Origin: Anaerolineae bacterium
GTDB lineage: Bacteria; Chloroflexota; Anaerolineae; Aggregatilineales; Phototrophicaceae
NCBI GenBank assembly: GCA_025454715.1
Contig: JALONY010000154.1
Coordinates: 1-5,102, forward strand
Length of the DNA: 5,102 nucleotides
Direction: 5' to 3'
Part shown: one piece after another, positions 1 through 5,102 of the stretch
How positions within the stretch are numbered: the stretch's first letter is position 1
How the letters are laid out: each line of letters begins with the position of its first letter
Program-made: the position numbers and the translations under genes
The notes under the pieces: model-generated
What the model was told of the DNA's origin: nothing
Database searches by the model: none
What the model saw: only the letters and a program-made list of their open reading frames with translations

Positions 1-606
1 CATACCATCGTGCGGCAGGCCACCCGCCTGTACCTCGAAAGCAAGGGGGTGGCGGTGGTCGGTGAGGCGGTGGACGGCGCGGCGGCGGTCGAGCTGGTCG
101 GGCGGGTGCGCCCCGATGTCGCCATCCTCGACATCCACATGCCGACCCTGACCGGCATCGAGGCTGCCCGCCGCATCCGTGCCGAATACGACGAGGTGCG
201 CGTGTTGATGTTGACCGCCTATAACGAACCGGCCTACGTGCAGGCGTTGTTGGAGGCGGGCGCGGACGGCTTCATCCTCAAGACGGCAGACCTCGGCGAG
301 TTGTTGCGCGCCGTGTACGAGGTGGCAGGCGGGGGCAAGGCGTTCGACGCGGCGACGTTGCGGGCGGCACGCGCCCACACCGACGACGCGCCCCTATCGG
401 AGCGCGAGGCCGAGGTCTTGCGCTTGGCCAGCCGCGGCCAAACCAACAAAGAAATCGGGCAGGCGCTGTTCATCAGCGACCGGACGGTGCAGGCGCACCT
501 GCGCAACATCTACGAAAAATTGGGCGTCAACACGCGCACCGAGGCCGTGACGCTGGCCTTGCAACGGGGCTGGATTGCCCTAGATCGGCGGGATACCCCC
601 TCATGA
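1..606 (+). CDS. NarL/FixJ-family response regulator, 5' end cut by window edge
   Basis: DNA-binding response regulator, expected to be phosphorylated by the kinase encoded next to it and then to control transcription. The frame is open from base 1. The first visible residues, HTIVRQ, match the stretch right after the acidic DD pair of receiver domains, so roughly 10-13 residues are missing. The GTG at position 10 is therefore not the real start. The receiver shows the phospho-acceptor Asp in AILDIHMP (codon 130-132), the conserved Thr in VLMLTAYNE and the Lys in FILKTAD. A LuxR/GerE helix-turn-helix follows at about 394-580 (LSEREAEVLRLASRG, then TNKEIGQALFISDRTVQAHL). It ends in a 4-base ATGA overlap with the kinase gene, so the two are probably translationally coupled. 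Family is certain by motif; the target genes cannot be told from the sequence. Confidence 0.95.
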   Translation, partial: HTIVRQATRLYLESKGVAVVGEAVDGAAAVELVGRVRPDVAILDIHMPTLTGIEAARRIRAEYDEVRVLMLTAYNEPAYVQALLEAGADGFILKTADLGELLRAVYEVAGGGKAFDAATLRAARAHTDDAPLSEREAEVLRLASRGQTNKEIGQALFISDRTVQAHLRNIYEKLGVNTRTEAVTLALQRGWIALDRRDTPS

Positions 607-1679
607 CCGACATGCACGGCGTTCACGTCACGGCCATCGTCTTATCGGTGGCGCTGTTTTTGGCCAGCAATGCGTGGTTTTATGCGCGGGTGCTGCGCCC
701 GATTCGCCGCTTGGCCAGCCAATTCGAGCGGATGGAGCGCGGCGAGTTCGAGGCGTTGGACGAGGCGTGCGGCGGGGTGGGCGAGGTGCGCGCCCTCCAG
801 CGGTCGATGCGCGGCATGGTGACGCACATCCGTGGGGCGTTGGCGCAGAGCGCGGCCTATGCCGAGCAACTGAGCGACGGGCAAGAGCGCGAGCGCAAGC
901 GCTTGGCGCGTGAGCTGCACGACTCGACCGTGCAAGCGCTGATTGCGGTCGGGCAGACGGCGCAATTGGCGCAGGCGTGGCTGACCGAAGCGCCCGACCG
1001 CGCCGCCGAGATGTTGACGTTGGCGCGCCAGCAAGCGGTGGCCGCCGCCGACGATTTGCGCGGGCTGATTGCCGATTTGCGCCCGCCGTCGTTGGAGGAG
1101 CTGGGGTTGCCCGCCGCGCTGGCGATGCTGGCGCAACGCGCCGCCGTGCCGGTGCAGGTCACGGTCGAGGGGGCGGTGCGCCGCCTGCCCGAGCCGGTCG
1201 AATTGGCGTTGTTTCGGGCGGGGCAAGAATTGCTGACCAACGCGGCGCGCCACAGCGGGGCGGCGCAGGTCTGGGTCGGCTTGCGCTACACCCCCGACGC
1301 GGTGGCCGTGACCGTCCGTGACGACGGGCGCGGCTTCGAGGTGTTGCCGGATGTGCGCCAGTATGCGTTGCGCGGGCATTATGGGCTGATGGGGGTGCGT
1401 GAGCGGCTGATGCAGGTGGGCGGGGAGGTGCAGGTGGTCAGCGGCGTGGGCGAGGGGGCGTGCATCACCGTGCGCGTGGCCGCCCGTGCGCCCGAGACCG
1501 GCCTGACCCGTGACCCGGTGTGCGGCATGGACATCGCGCCCGGGCGCGCCTATGCCACCGCCCAATACGACGGGCAGACCTATGCGTTTTGCTGTCCGGT
1601 GTGCAAGGGCGCGTTCGAGCGAGAACCCGAACGGTATCTCAAGGAGCCGTTGGCGGGTGTAGGGCATCCAGCGCCGTGA
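603..1679 (+). CDS. Membrane-anchored NarL-type sensor histidine kinase with C-terminal YHS domain
   Basis: A 358-residue histidine kinase, the likely partner of the upstream regulator. In order: one hydrophobic membrane helix (about residues 8-27) with almost no extracellular part; a HAMP-like linker (28-80); a HisKA_3 dimerisation helix with the phospho-acceptor His106 in RELHDSTVQAL; and an HATPase_c domain with the N-box around Asn213 (QELLTNAARHS), DDGRGF at 240-245 and GLMGVRERL at 261-269. A YHS domain then occupies about 303-346: DPVCGMD with Cys307, and FCCPVC with Cys330, Cys331 and Cys334, ending in EPERYL. YHS domains occur in heavy-metal ATPases and related metal proteins, so metal or redox sensing in the cytoplasm is an inference. 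The start at 603 is favoured by the ATGA overlap; an in-frame ATG at 612 is an alternative. There is no periplasmic sensor domain, so the input may be internal or come from a partner. Confidence 0.93.
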   Translation: MTDMHGVHVTAIVLSVALFLASNAWFYARVLRPIRRLASQFERMERGEFEALDEACGGVGEVRALQRSMRGMVTHIRGALAQSAAYAEQLSDGQERERKRLARELHDSTVQALIAVGQTAQLAQAWLTEAPDRAAEMLTLARQQAVAAADDLRGLIADLRPPSLEELGLPAALAMLAQRAAVPVQVTVEGAVRRLPEPVELALFRAGQELLTNAARHSGAAQVWVGLRYTPDAVAVTVRDDGRGFEVLPDVRQYALRGHYGLMGVRERLMQVGGEVQVVSGVGEGACITVRVAARAPETGLTRDPVCGMDIAPGRAYATAQYDGQTYAFCCPVCKGAFEREPERYLKEPLAGVGHPAP

Positions 1680-1869
1680 GCGGGAAGCCCTTGCCCAGCG
1701 GGGTCTCGACCGGCGCGAGCGTGACCCTTTGGCCGTGGGCGGGGGTGGCGCGGATGTTGCCCGCCTCGGCCTCGGCGGGGATGCCGTGAGCGCGCAGGTG
1801 GGCGAGCGCGGCGTGTAGCGTCAGGCAGACGCCGTGGGGCGGGTGCGTCCAGCGCGAGGGCAAGCCCAT
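1639..1869 (-). CDS. Unknown 76-residue small protein downstream of the lipoprotein
   Basis: I do not recognise this family. The ORF begins 7 bases after the stop of the lipoprotein gene, with a GAGGG ribosome-binding-like stretch 4 bases before the ATG. Its codons end in G or C at about 68 of 76 positions, as expected for a real gene in this genome. It fills what would otherwise be an empty 197-base gap. The protein has a His-rich start (WTHPPHGVC), an alanine/leucine helix (LTLHAALAHLRAHGI) and a likely beta-rich second half (GNIRATPAHGQRVTLAPVE). It has no signal peptide or membrane segment and one Cys (residue 15). Its last 13 codons plus stop overlap the end of the convergent kinase gene (1639-1679), where GC at third positions weakens. 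It is probably co-transcribed with the lipoprotein. It could still be a chance ORF in GC-rich DNA. Confidence 0.58.
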   Translation of the reverse strand: MGLPSRWTHPPHGVCLTLHAALAHLRAHGIPAEAEAGNIRATPAHGQRVTLAPVETPLGKGFPLTALDALHPPTAP

Positions 1870-1873
1870 GTCG

Positions 1874-1878
1874 CCCTC
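1874..1878 (-). promoter_or_regulatory. Ribosome binding site of the 76-residue ORF
   Basis: GAGGG on the minus strand lies 4 bases before the ATG at 1869 and overlaps the stop codon of the lipoprotein gene (1877-1879). It decides between this start and the longer ORF reading from 1986, which would run inside the lipoprotein gene. Confidence 0.5.
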
Positions 1879-3064
1879 ACTCGCCGTAGGCTTGGATGTC
1901 GAGGATGTAATTGCGCGCCCCGCCGCCCAGCTCCGGCACGCGCACGGCATAGGCCGCCGACTCGCCCGCCGCCAGCGTCGGCACATCGAGCGGGCTACGC
2001 CACGCCCCGATGACGCTGCCGGTGGCGTCGAACACCGTCACGACGCCCAGCAGGTCGCGGGCGGTCTGGTTGCCGGTATTGCTGACCGTGCCGGTGATGG
2101 CGAGGCTACCGTCAGGCGCGAAGGTCGAGTCGTCCGTCCATTCCAACGTCGGGGCGCCGACCACCGTGCGGGCAGGTGGGAACAGCGCGCCATCGCCGAC
2201 CGCCACGCGGTAGCCGACCGCGTCGGCGGGTTGGCCTTGCCCAAAGCGCAAGCTGAACGGGGCGAACCCCCCTGCGGGCAGGGCGTAGCCCATCGTCACA
2301 TCGCCCGCCTCGATTAAGACATTGCCCGCGGCGTCGGTCAAGGCGACGCGCACCGGCACGTTTTCGAGCGGTTGGCCGCTGGCGTTGGCCACCTCGCCGG
2401 TGACGAACAAGACGCCGGTGCCGTTCGTCCATGCGGCAGTATTTTGCGCCTCGAGGGCGCTGGCGCGCACGAACCCGAACGTAGACAACTCGGCCACCGG
2501 CAACGGGCTGGCGGGGTCGAGCGTGACGGTGTTGACGGCGCGCTGCACCTCGGCCAACAGGTTGGGGTCGGCGGGCAGGTGGGCATCGACCAGCATGAGC
2601 AGGTCGCCGGTCGCGCCGATGAAGGTGTTGAGCGCGGTTTGTGAGCCATCGGGGTTCAGGCGCGCCCCGCCGAAGCGCCACACCCCGTCGGGGGTGGTCT
2701 CGGCGCTGGTCTGGGTGTAGCGGTTGCGGTCGGCGCGGTGGGTGGTTTGCAGCTCGGCGGCTAAGGCTTGCAGGGTGGCGGGGTCTGGGGCGCTGGCGAG
2801 GCGGATGACCGCGATGGTCAGGACGGGCGCGGGCTGGTTGGGCGGGGTGAACGAGGCACTGCTGAAATTGGCCTCGTTCTGGGCGAAGGCCGCCCAATGG
2901 CGCGGCACGGCCACACTGAACGCGCCGGACGGGTGCGCCCACGGTTGCGCGGACAGGTCAGGCGGGAGCGGGGTGGGGGCATAGACCACCGCGTCACCGG
3001 CGCAACCGGTCAGGGCGACGGCCAACAGCATCAACCATGCGAGGGGGGAGAGTCGTGTGTTCAT
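1877..3064 (-). CDS. Lipoprotein with PsbP/DUF1795-like domain and two FxLYD-like domains
   Basis: A 395-residue predicted lipoprotein anchored to the outer face of the cytoplasmic membrane. The N-terminus is a lipoprotein signal: MNTR, a hydrophobic run, then lipobox LTGC with Cys21. Residues about 47-182 (from GAFSVAVPRHW to VQRAVNTVTL) resemble the PsbP/MOG1/DUF1795 fold seen in many bacterial lipoproteins. Two repeats of a beta-sandwich type follow, at about 208-290 and 305-393. Each shows the pattern 'G-[TE]-V-x-N-[AT]-[SG]-x-x-x-x-x-[VL]', then a 'TDAAGNVL' or 'FDATGSVI' strand and a 'L-P-A-G' or 'L-A-A-G' turn, as in FxLYD domains. The start at 3064 is chosen because the signal peptide begins there. 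Reading from 3166 would add 34 unrelated residues across the promoter region and into the protease start. The function and ligand are unknown; domain names are from pattern memory. Confidence 0.88.
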   Translation of the reverse strand: MNTRLSPLAWLMLLAVALTGCAGDAVVYAPTPLPPDLSAQPWAHPSGAFSVAVPRHWAAFAQNEANFSSASFTPPNQPAPVLTIAVIRLASAPDPATLQALAAELQTTHRADRNRYTQTSAETTPDGVWRFGGARLNPDGSQTALNTFIGATGDLLMLVDAHLPADPNLLAEVQRAVNTVTLDPASPLPVAELSTFGFVRASALEAQNTAAWTNGTGVLFVTGEVANASGQPLENVPVRVALTDAAGNVLIEAGDVTMGYALPAGGFAPFSLRFGQGQPADAVGYRVAVGDGALFPPARTVVGAPTLEWTDDSTFAPDGSLAITGTVSNTGNQTARDLLGVVTVFDATGSVIGAWRSPLDVPTLAAGESAAYAVRVPELGGGARNYILDIQAYGE

Positions 3065-3071
3065 GGGGCAC

Positions 3072-3077
3072 AGTATA
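3072..3077 (-). promoter_or_regulatory. Candidate -10 box for the lipoprotein gene, giving a near-leaderless transcript
   Basis: TATACT on the minus strand matches the consensus TATAAT at five of six positions. Only 7 bases separate it from the ATG at 3064, so transcription would begin at or within a base or two of the start codon. The sequence between (GTGCCCC) has no Shine-Dalgarno, consistent with leaderless translation. No good -35 is visible; CTTATT at 3095-3100 has the right spacing but is weak. Confidence 0.45.
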
Positions 3078-3091
3078 CCCCAAAAGCGCGT

Positions 3092-3097
3092 TACAAT
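3092..3097 (+). promoter_or_regulatory. Candidate -10 box for the protease operon
   Basis: TACAAT matches TATAAT at five of six positions and sits in the only AT-rich patch upstream of the protease. The implied start of transcription is near 3104, leaving a leader of about 45 bases. No convincing -35 lies at the right distance, since the base stretch at 3069-3074 is CACAGT. The box lies 14 bases from the opposing -10 of the lipoprotein gene, so the two promoters would interfere or share a regulator. Confidence 0.35.
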
Positions 3098-3105
3098 AAG
3101 AGCGG

Positions 3106-3131
3106 AGTGCGCGCACTGGCACAGGCGTGCC
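3106..3131 (+). repeat. Two adjacent inverted repeats in the protease leader
   Basis: AGTGCGCGCACT (3106-3117) is a perfect 12-base palindrome. It is followed directly by GGCAC-AGGC-GTGCC (3118-3131), a 5-base stem with a 4-base loop. They lie just after the predicted transcription start and just before the ribosome-binding site. They could be an operator for a dimeric repressor or an RNA hairpin that affects translation. Short GC palindromes also arise by chance in DNA of this composition. Confidence 0.35.
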
Positions 3132-3136
3132 GGAGA

Positions 3137-3141
3137 GGGAG
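3137..3141 (+). promoter_or_regulatory. Ribosome binding site of the protease gene
   Basis: GGGAG lies 7 bases before the ATG at 3149, within a purine-rich run beginning at 3132. It settles the start at 3149 rather than the in-frame ATG at 3158 or the upstream ATG at 2768. Confidence 0.75.
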
Positions 3142-3148
3142 CGAGACG

Positions 3149-4294
3149 ATGAGCATTATGCAGCACCTGTTACAAGTGCAGTCGGCAATTGAGTCGCAAC
3201 TGCTGAATAAGCCGAACGTGGTGGGCGTGGCGGTTGGGCTGAAGGAGACCGATGGCAAGTGGACGGATCAGATGGCCATCGTCGCGTTGGTGCAGGCCAA
3301 GCTGCCGGTGGCACAGCTCACCGAGGCCGAGCGCATCCCGCGCCGCATCGACGATTTGCCGACCGACGTATACGAAATCGGCTATGTGCAGGCGCTGAAT
3401 GCCCTGACCCCGCGCAACCGGTTTCGCCCGTTGATTCCGGCGGGGGTGAGCGCTGGGCATCAGGCGGTCAGCGCGGGCACGTTCGGGGCGGTGGTCAAAG
3501 ACCGCAGCACCGGCGAGAAATTGTTGCTCTCCAACAATCACGTCTTCGCCAACAGCAACGACGCCCAAGTCGGTGATGCGGTGTTGCAGCCCGGGCCGAT
3601 GGACGGTGGGGCGTTCCCGACCGACATCATCGCACGGCTGGAGCGGTACGTGCCGTTGCGCTATGTCGAGGATGCGGGGCAGCCGTTGCCGCCCCCGACG
3701 GGCGGCGGTGGCACCCCCAACCCGACCAACCCGACGCAAGAGCCGCCCGGGTGCGCCAGCGTCTTGAGCGGGCTGGCCGCGCTGATTAACGCGCTGGCCA
3801 AGATGAGCGGCTCGGAGCGGCGTTTGGTCAGCACGGCCTCGGCAGCCTCGGCAGGGGCGGCACCGTCGCCTTATGTGCCGACCGTGCAGACGGCGGTGCC
3901 CGACAACGTGGTCGATGCAGCGGTGGCCAAGCCGCTCGACCCGACCCAGTTCAGCGGGGACATCCGCCACATCGGGCGGATTACCGGCACCAAAGCGCCA
4001 CAAATCGGGATGGGCGTTCGCAAGACGGGGCGCACCACCGATTTTACCCAAAGCATGATTACGCTGATGAACGCGACCGTGACGGTGGCCTACAGCACGG
4101 CCAAGGGGCCGCGCTCGGCGCGCTTCACCGGTCAGGTCATCGCGCAGCCGATGAGCCAAGGCGGCGACTCCGGCTCGCTGGTCGTCGATGCGGTCGAGAG
4201 CAGAGCGGTCGGCTTGTTGTTCGCGGGGTCGCCGCAGGCCACCATCTTCACGCCCATCGACGCGGTGCTGGCCGCGCTCAACGTCACGTTTTAG
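3149..4294 (+). CDS. Trypsin-like serine protease, NAL1-like, with N-terminal propeptide-like domain
   Basis: A 381-residue predicted serine peptidase of the trypsin fold. Residues 1-82 form a separate small domain (PNVVGVAVGL, then ERIPRRIDDLPTDVYEIG), a module I recall ahead of such domains in other bacterial proteins. The catalytic part shows His131 in LLLSNNHVFA, the likely Asp256 in DNVVDAAVAKP and Ser341 in QGGDSGSLVV. VGLLFAGS (354-361) and the TIFTPIDAVL ending (365-374) also match bacterial NAL1-like proteases. An insertion at about 176-250 between the His and Asp residues begins with a Pro/Gly/Thr linker, then a helix-like stretch from Cys202 and an Ala/Ser-rich run. No signal peptide or membrane segment is visible, so it is probably cytoplasmic unless exported by another route. 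It is followed 41 bases later by a gene for a stand-alone copy of its N-terminal domain. Substrate is unknown. Confidence 0.9.
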   Translation: MSIMQHLLQVQSAIESQLLNKPNVVGVAVGLKETDGKWTDQMAIVALVQAKLPVAQLTEAERIPRRIDDLPTDVYEIGYVQALNALTPRNRFRPLIPAGVSAGHQAVSAGTFGAVVKDRSTGEKLLLSNNHVFANSNDAQVGDAVLQPGPMDGGAFPTDIIARLERYVPLRYVEDAGQPLPPPTGGGGTPNPTNPTQEPPGCASVLSGLAALINALAKMSGSERRLVSTASAASAGAAPSPYVPTVQTAVPDNVVDAAVAKPLDPTQFSGDIRHIGRITGTKAPQIGMGVRKTGRTTDFTQSMITLMNATVTVAYSTAKGPRSARFTGQVIAQPMSQGGDSGSLVVDAVESRAVGLLFAGSPQATIFTPIDAVLAALNVTF

Positions 4295-4311
4295 GGCGGG
4301 GGATGCCCGCC
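4295..4311 (+). other. Intergenic hairpin between protease and its small partner
   Basis: GGCGGG (4295-4300) pairs with CCCGCC (4306-4311) around a 5-base loop, starting at the base after the protease stop codon. There is no run of T after it, so it is not a standard terminator. It could stabilise or process the mRNA and set different levels of the two proteins. Confidence 0.4.
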
Positions 4312-4321
4312 ACCTAGCAAA

Positions 4322-4327
4322 GGAAGG
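4322..4327 (+). promoter_or_regulatory. Ribosome binding site of the 92-residue gene
   Basis: GGAAGG lies 8 bases before the ATG at 4336, in an A/G-rich stretch after the hairpin. It supports translation of the small gene in its own right. Confidence 0.7.
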
Positions 4328-4335
4328 ATAGGGGG

Positions 4336-4614
4336 ATGCCGGACAACAGCTCGTATGAGTACGTGGTACAGGTGCAAAGCCACTATACCGATTGGCTGAT
4401 GCAGAAGCGGGACGTGATTGGGGTGTCGGTCGGGCTGTGGGACATGATGGACGACCTCGCCCGCTATTGTTTGGTGGTGCTGGTCACGGTCTACCACACG
4501 CCCGACGAACTCGACCCGCAAGACCGCATCCCCGAGGCGCTGGACGGGGTGCCGGTGCGGGTGCAAGACGTGGGCACGCTGACGGCAGACCTGCAATTCA
4601 GCGCCAACGGGTGA
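4336..4614 (+). CDS. Stand-alone homologue of the protease N-terminal domain (92 residues)
   Basis: A small soluble protein that aligns along most of its length with residues 9-82 of the upstream protease. Shared blocks include QVQS, VIGVSVGL against VVGVAVGL, a hydrophobic strand (LVVLV against IVALV), RIP, and D-x-[VL]-P followed by V-x-x-[VI]-G. By eye about 23 positions are identical over some 60, with one gap. It has no catalytic domain, signal peptide or membrane helix. It has its own ribosome-binding site and lies 41 bases after the protease, so the two are likely one operon. Role is inferred: a trans-acting propeptide-like inhibitor, folding helper or adaptor of the protease. It might instead be a remnant of a duplicated protease gene, but the intact frame, start and stop argue against simple decay. 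The convergent propeller ORF overlaps its last 124 bases. Confidence 0.82.
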   Translation: MPDNSSYEYVVQVQSHYTDWLMQKRDVIGVSVGLWDMMDDLARYCLVVLVTVYHTPDELDPQDRIPEALDGVPVRVQDVGTLTADLQFSANG

Positions 4615-5102
4615 TGTGCCCCTGAGGTATGCGAGCCACCCGGGTTGGACTGCGTGAACAGTATCCATCCCAGCCCGGGGACGTTGGCCGAGGTGTCACA
4701 TGGGTTCGGGTCGGGCGTCGGGGAGGGAGGCGGGGTCAGTGTGTGAGTACGGGTTGGCGCGGGAGTACGGGTTGGCGTGGGGGTACGAGTTGGGGTTGGT
4801 GTCGGGGTGGCGGTGAGAATTGAAAAACTCGAATTAAAGCTGACATCACCGGGATTTAAGATGGGCATGTTGACTGAAACAAGCTGCTCATTCGTCCCAT
4901 CTGCTTGGACTGTGTAAAACCCATCGAATACTGTTCCATAAAACAAGGTATCGTTTGACAGCCATGCATAAGGGATGATTTCTCGATTCGACGTCACAAA
5001 TGCTGTTTGGCGTGTTGTCAGATCAAACGTATACATTTCTTTGATATCTGAAAATGCAAAACGAGTGCTGTCTGGAGACCAAATAACAGAGACAAACCTT
5101 AG
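4491..5102 (-). CDS. Beta-propeller (PD40/TolB-like) protein, 3' part, with Thr-Pro repeat tail
   Basis: The frame is open to the right edge of the window, so the beginning of the gene is missing; the ATG at 5036 is internal. The first visible part contains SVIWSPDSTRFAFSD, the typical blade motif of WD40/PD40-type propellers, followed by further strands (YAWLSNDTLFYG, GFYTVQADGTNEQLVS). From about 4817 downward it changes to a Thr-Pro-Arg repeat, then DPNPCDTSANVPGLGW and a low-complexity end. The stop is TAG at 4491-4493. Propellers with TP linkers are common in Chloroflexota surface proteins, so an extracytoplasmic location is likely but unproven. The propeller section is about 42% GC, much lower than its neighbours, while the repeat tail is GC-rich. 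The final ~41 residues are read antisense to the 92-residue gene and may not be a natural ending. The propeller part is firm; the C-terminal boundary is doubtful. Confidence 0.7.
   Translation of the reverse strand, partial: LRFVSVIWSPDSTRFAFSDIKEMYTFDLTTRQTAFVTSNREIIPYAWLSNDTLFYGTVFDGFYTVQADGTNEQLVSVNMPILNPGDVSFNSSFSILTATPTPTPTRTPTPTRTPAPTRTHTLTPPPSPTPDPNPCDTSANVPGLGWILFTQSNPGGSHTSGAHHPLALNCRSAVSVPTSCTRTGTPSSASGMRSCGSSSSGVW
4744..4797 (-). repeat. Three tandem 18-base units encoding a Thr-Pro-Arg hexapeptide repeat
   Basis: On the plus strand the unit is GAGTACGGGTTGGCG plus 3 bases, at 4744-4761, 4762-4779 and 4780-4797. The first two differ at one base and the third at about five. In the propeller frame each encodes a version of the TPTRTP hexapeptide. 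The number of units may vary between strains by slippage. Confidence 0.75.

Noticed and set aside
642..1667. Long minus-strand ORF opposite the kinase, rich in His, Arg and Gln
   Set aside because: Its composition is that of an antisense shadow of a GC-rich gene, with no recognisable domain. The plus strand holds a complete kinase.
1680..1866. Rho-independent terminator for the two-component operon
   Set aside because: No GC-rich hairpin followed by a T-run was found in either direction in this stretch.
1868..2317. Plus-strand ORFs opposite the lipoprotein, also at 2010-2213, 2322-2720 and 2724-2984
   Set aside because: None shows a domain or a ribosome-binding site, and all lie antisense to the well-supported lipoprotein gene.
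2768..3148. Extension of the protease frame 127 codons upstream
   Set aside because: It would read antisense through the lipoprotein signal peptide and the divergent promoter region. The ATG at 3149 has a good ribosome-binding site, and homologues as I recall them begin near there.
3065..3166. Longer start for the lipoprotein at 3166
   Set aside because: The 34 extra residues precede a perfect lipoprotein signal peptide and would overlap the protease start codon; a -10-like box lies inside the extension.
3170..4159. Long minus-strand ORF opposite the protease
   Set aside because: An antisense shadow with the same His/Arg-rich composition; the plus strand carries clear catalytic motifs.
4291..4668. 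Minus-strand ORF antisense to the 92-residue gene
   Set aside because: It has shadow-like composition, while the plus strand encodes a protein homologous to the protease N-terminus.
4744..4797. Possible CRISPR or iteron array from the 18-base repeats
   Set aside because: The units are directly adjacent with no spacers, in frame, and encode a Thr-Pro repeat typical of protein linkers.

Overview
The window looks like a stretch of a GC-rich bacterial chromosome. Codon style, proline/threonine-rich linkers, a lipoprotein with immunoglobulin-like repeats and NarL-type two-component genes together suggest a Chloroflexota (Anaerolineae-like) organism. That assignment is inference from gene style, with no rRNA or marker gene to confirm it. 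About 4.8 kb is clearly GC-rich (sampled lines run from 60 to 82% GC). The last ~250 bases fall to about 42%.

Layout. (1) Positions 1-1679, plus strand: a two-component operon. It holds a NarL/FixJ response regulator whose first few residues lie before the window, and a membrane-anchored HisKA_3 histidine kinase overlapping it by 4 bases (ATGA). The kinase carries an extra YHS metal-binding-type domain at its C-terminus. (2) Positions 1639-3064, minus strand: a 395-residue lipoprotein followed 7 bases later by a 76-residue unknown small protein. The tail of the small ORF overlaps the kinase tail convergently by 41 bases. (3) Positions 3065-3148: a short divergent promoter region with two facing -10-like boxes and two small inverted repeats. 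(4) Positions 3149-4614, plus strand: a trypsin-like (NAL1-like) serine protease with visible His/Asp/Ser residues, then a 92-residue protein. The small protein is recognisably a free-standing copy of the protease's own N-terminal domain. (5) Positions 4491-5102, minus strand: the 3' part of a beta-propeller (PD40/TolB-like) gene that runs into a Thr-Pro repeat tail. It enters from the right edge and its frame runs antisense into the 92-residue gene.

How they may work together. The regulator and kinase form one signalling pair, and the YHS domain hints at metal or thiol sensing. The protease and the small protein form a likely operon; the best hypothesis is that the small protein acts in trans as a propeptide-like inhibitor, chaperone or adaptor of the protease or a related one. 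The lipoprotein is divergently transcribed from the protease and may share its control region. No tRNA, rRNA, CRISPR array or insertion sequence was seen. No stretch over 300 bases lacks a coding call.
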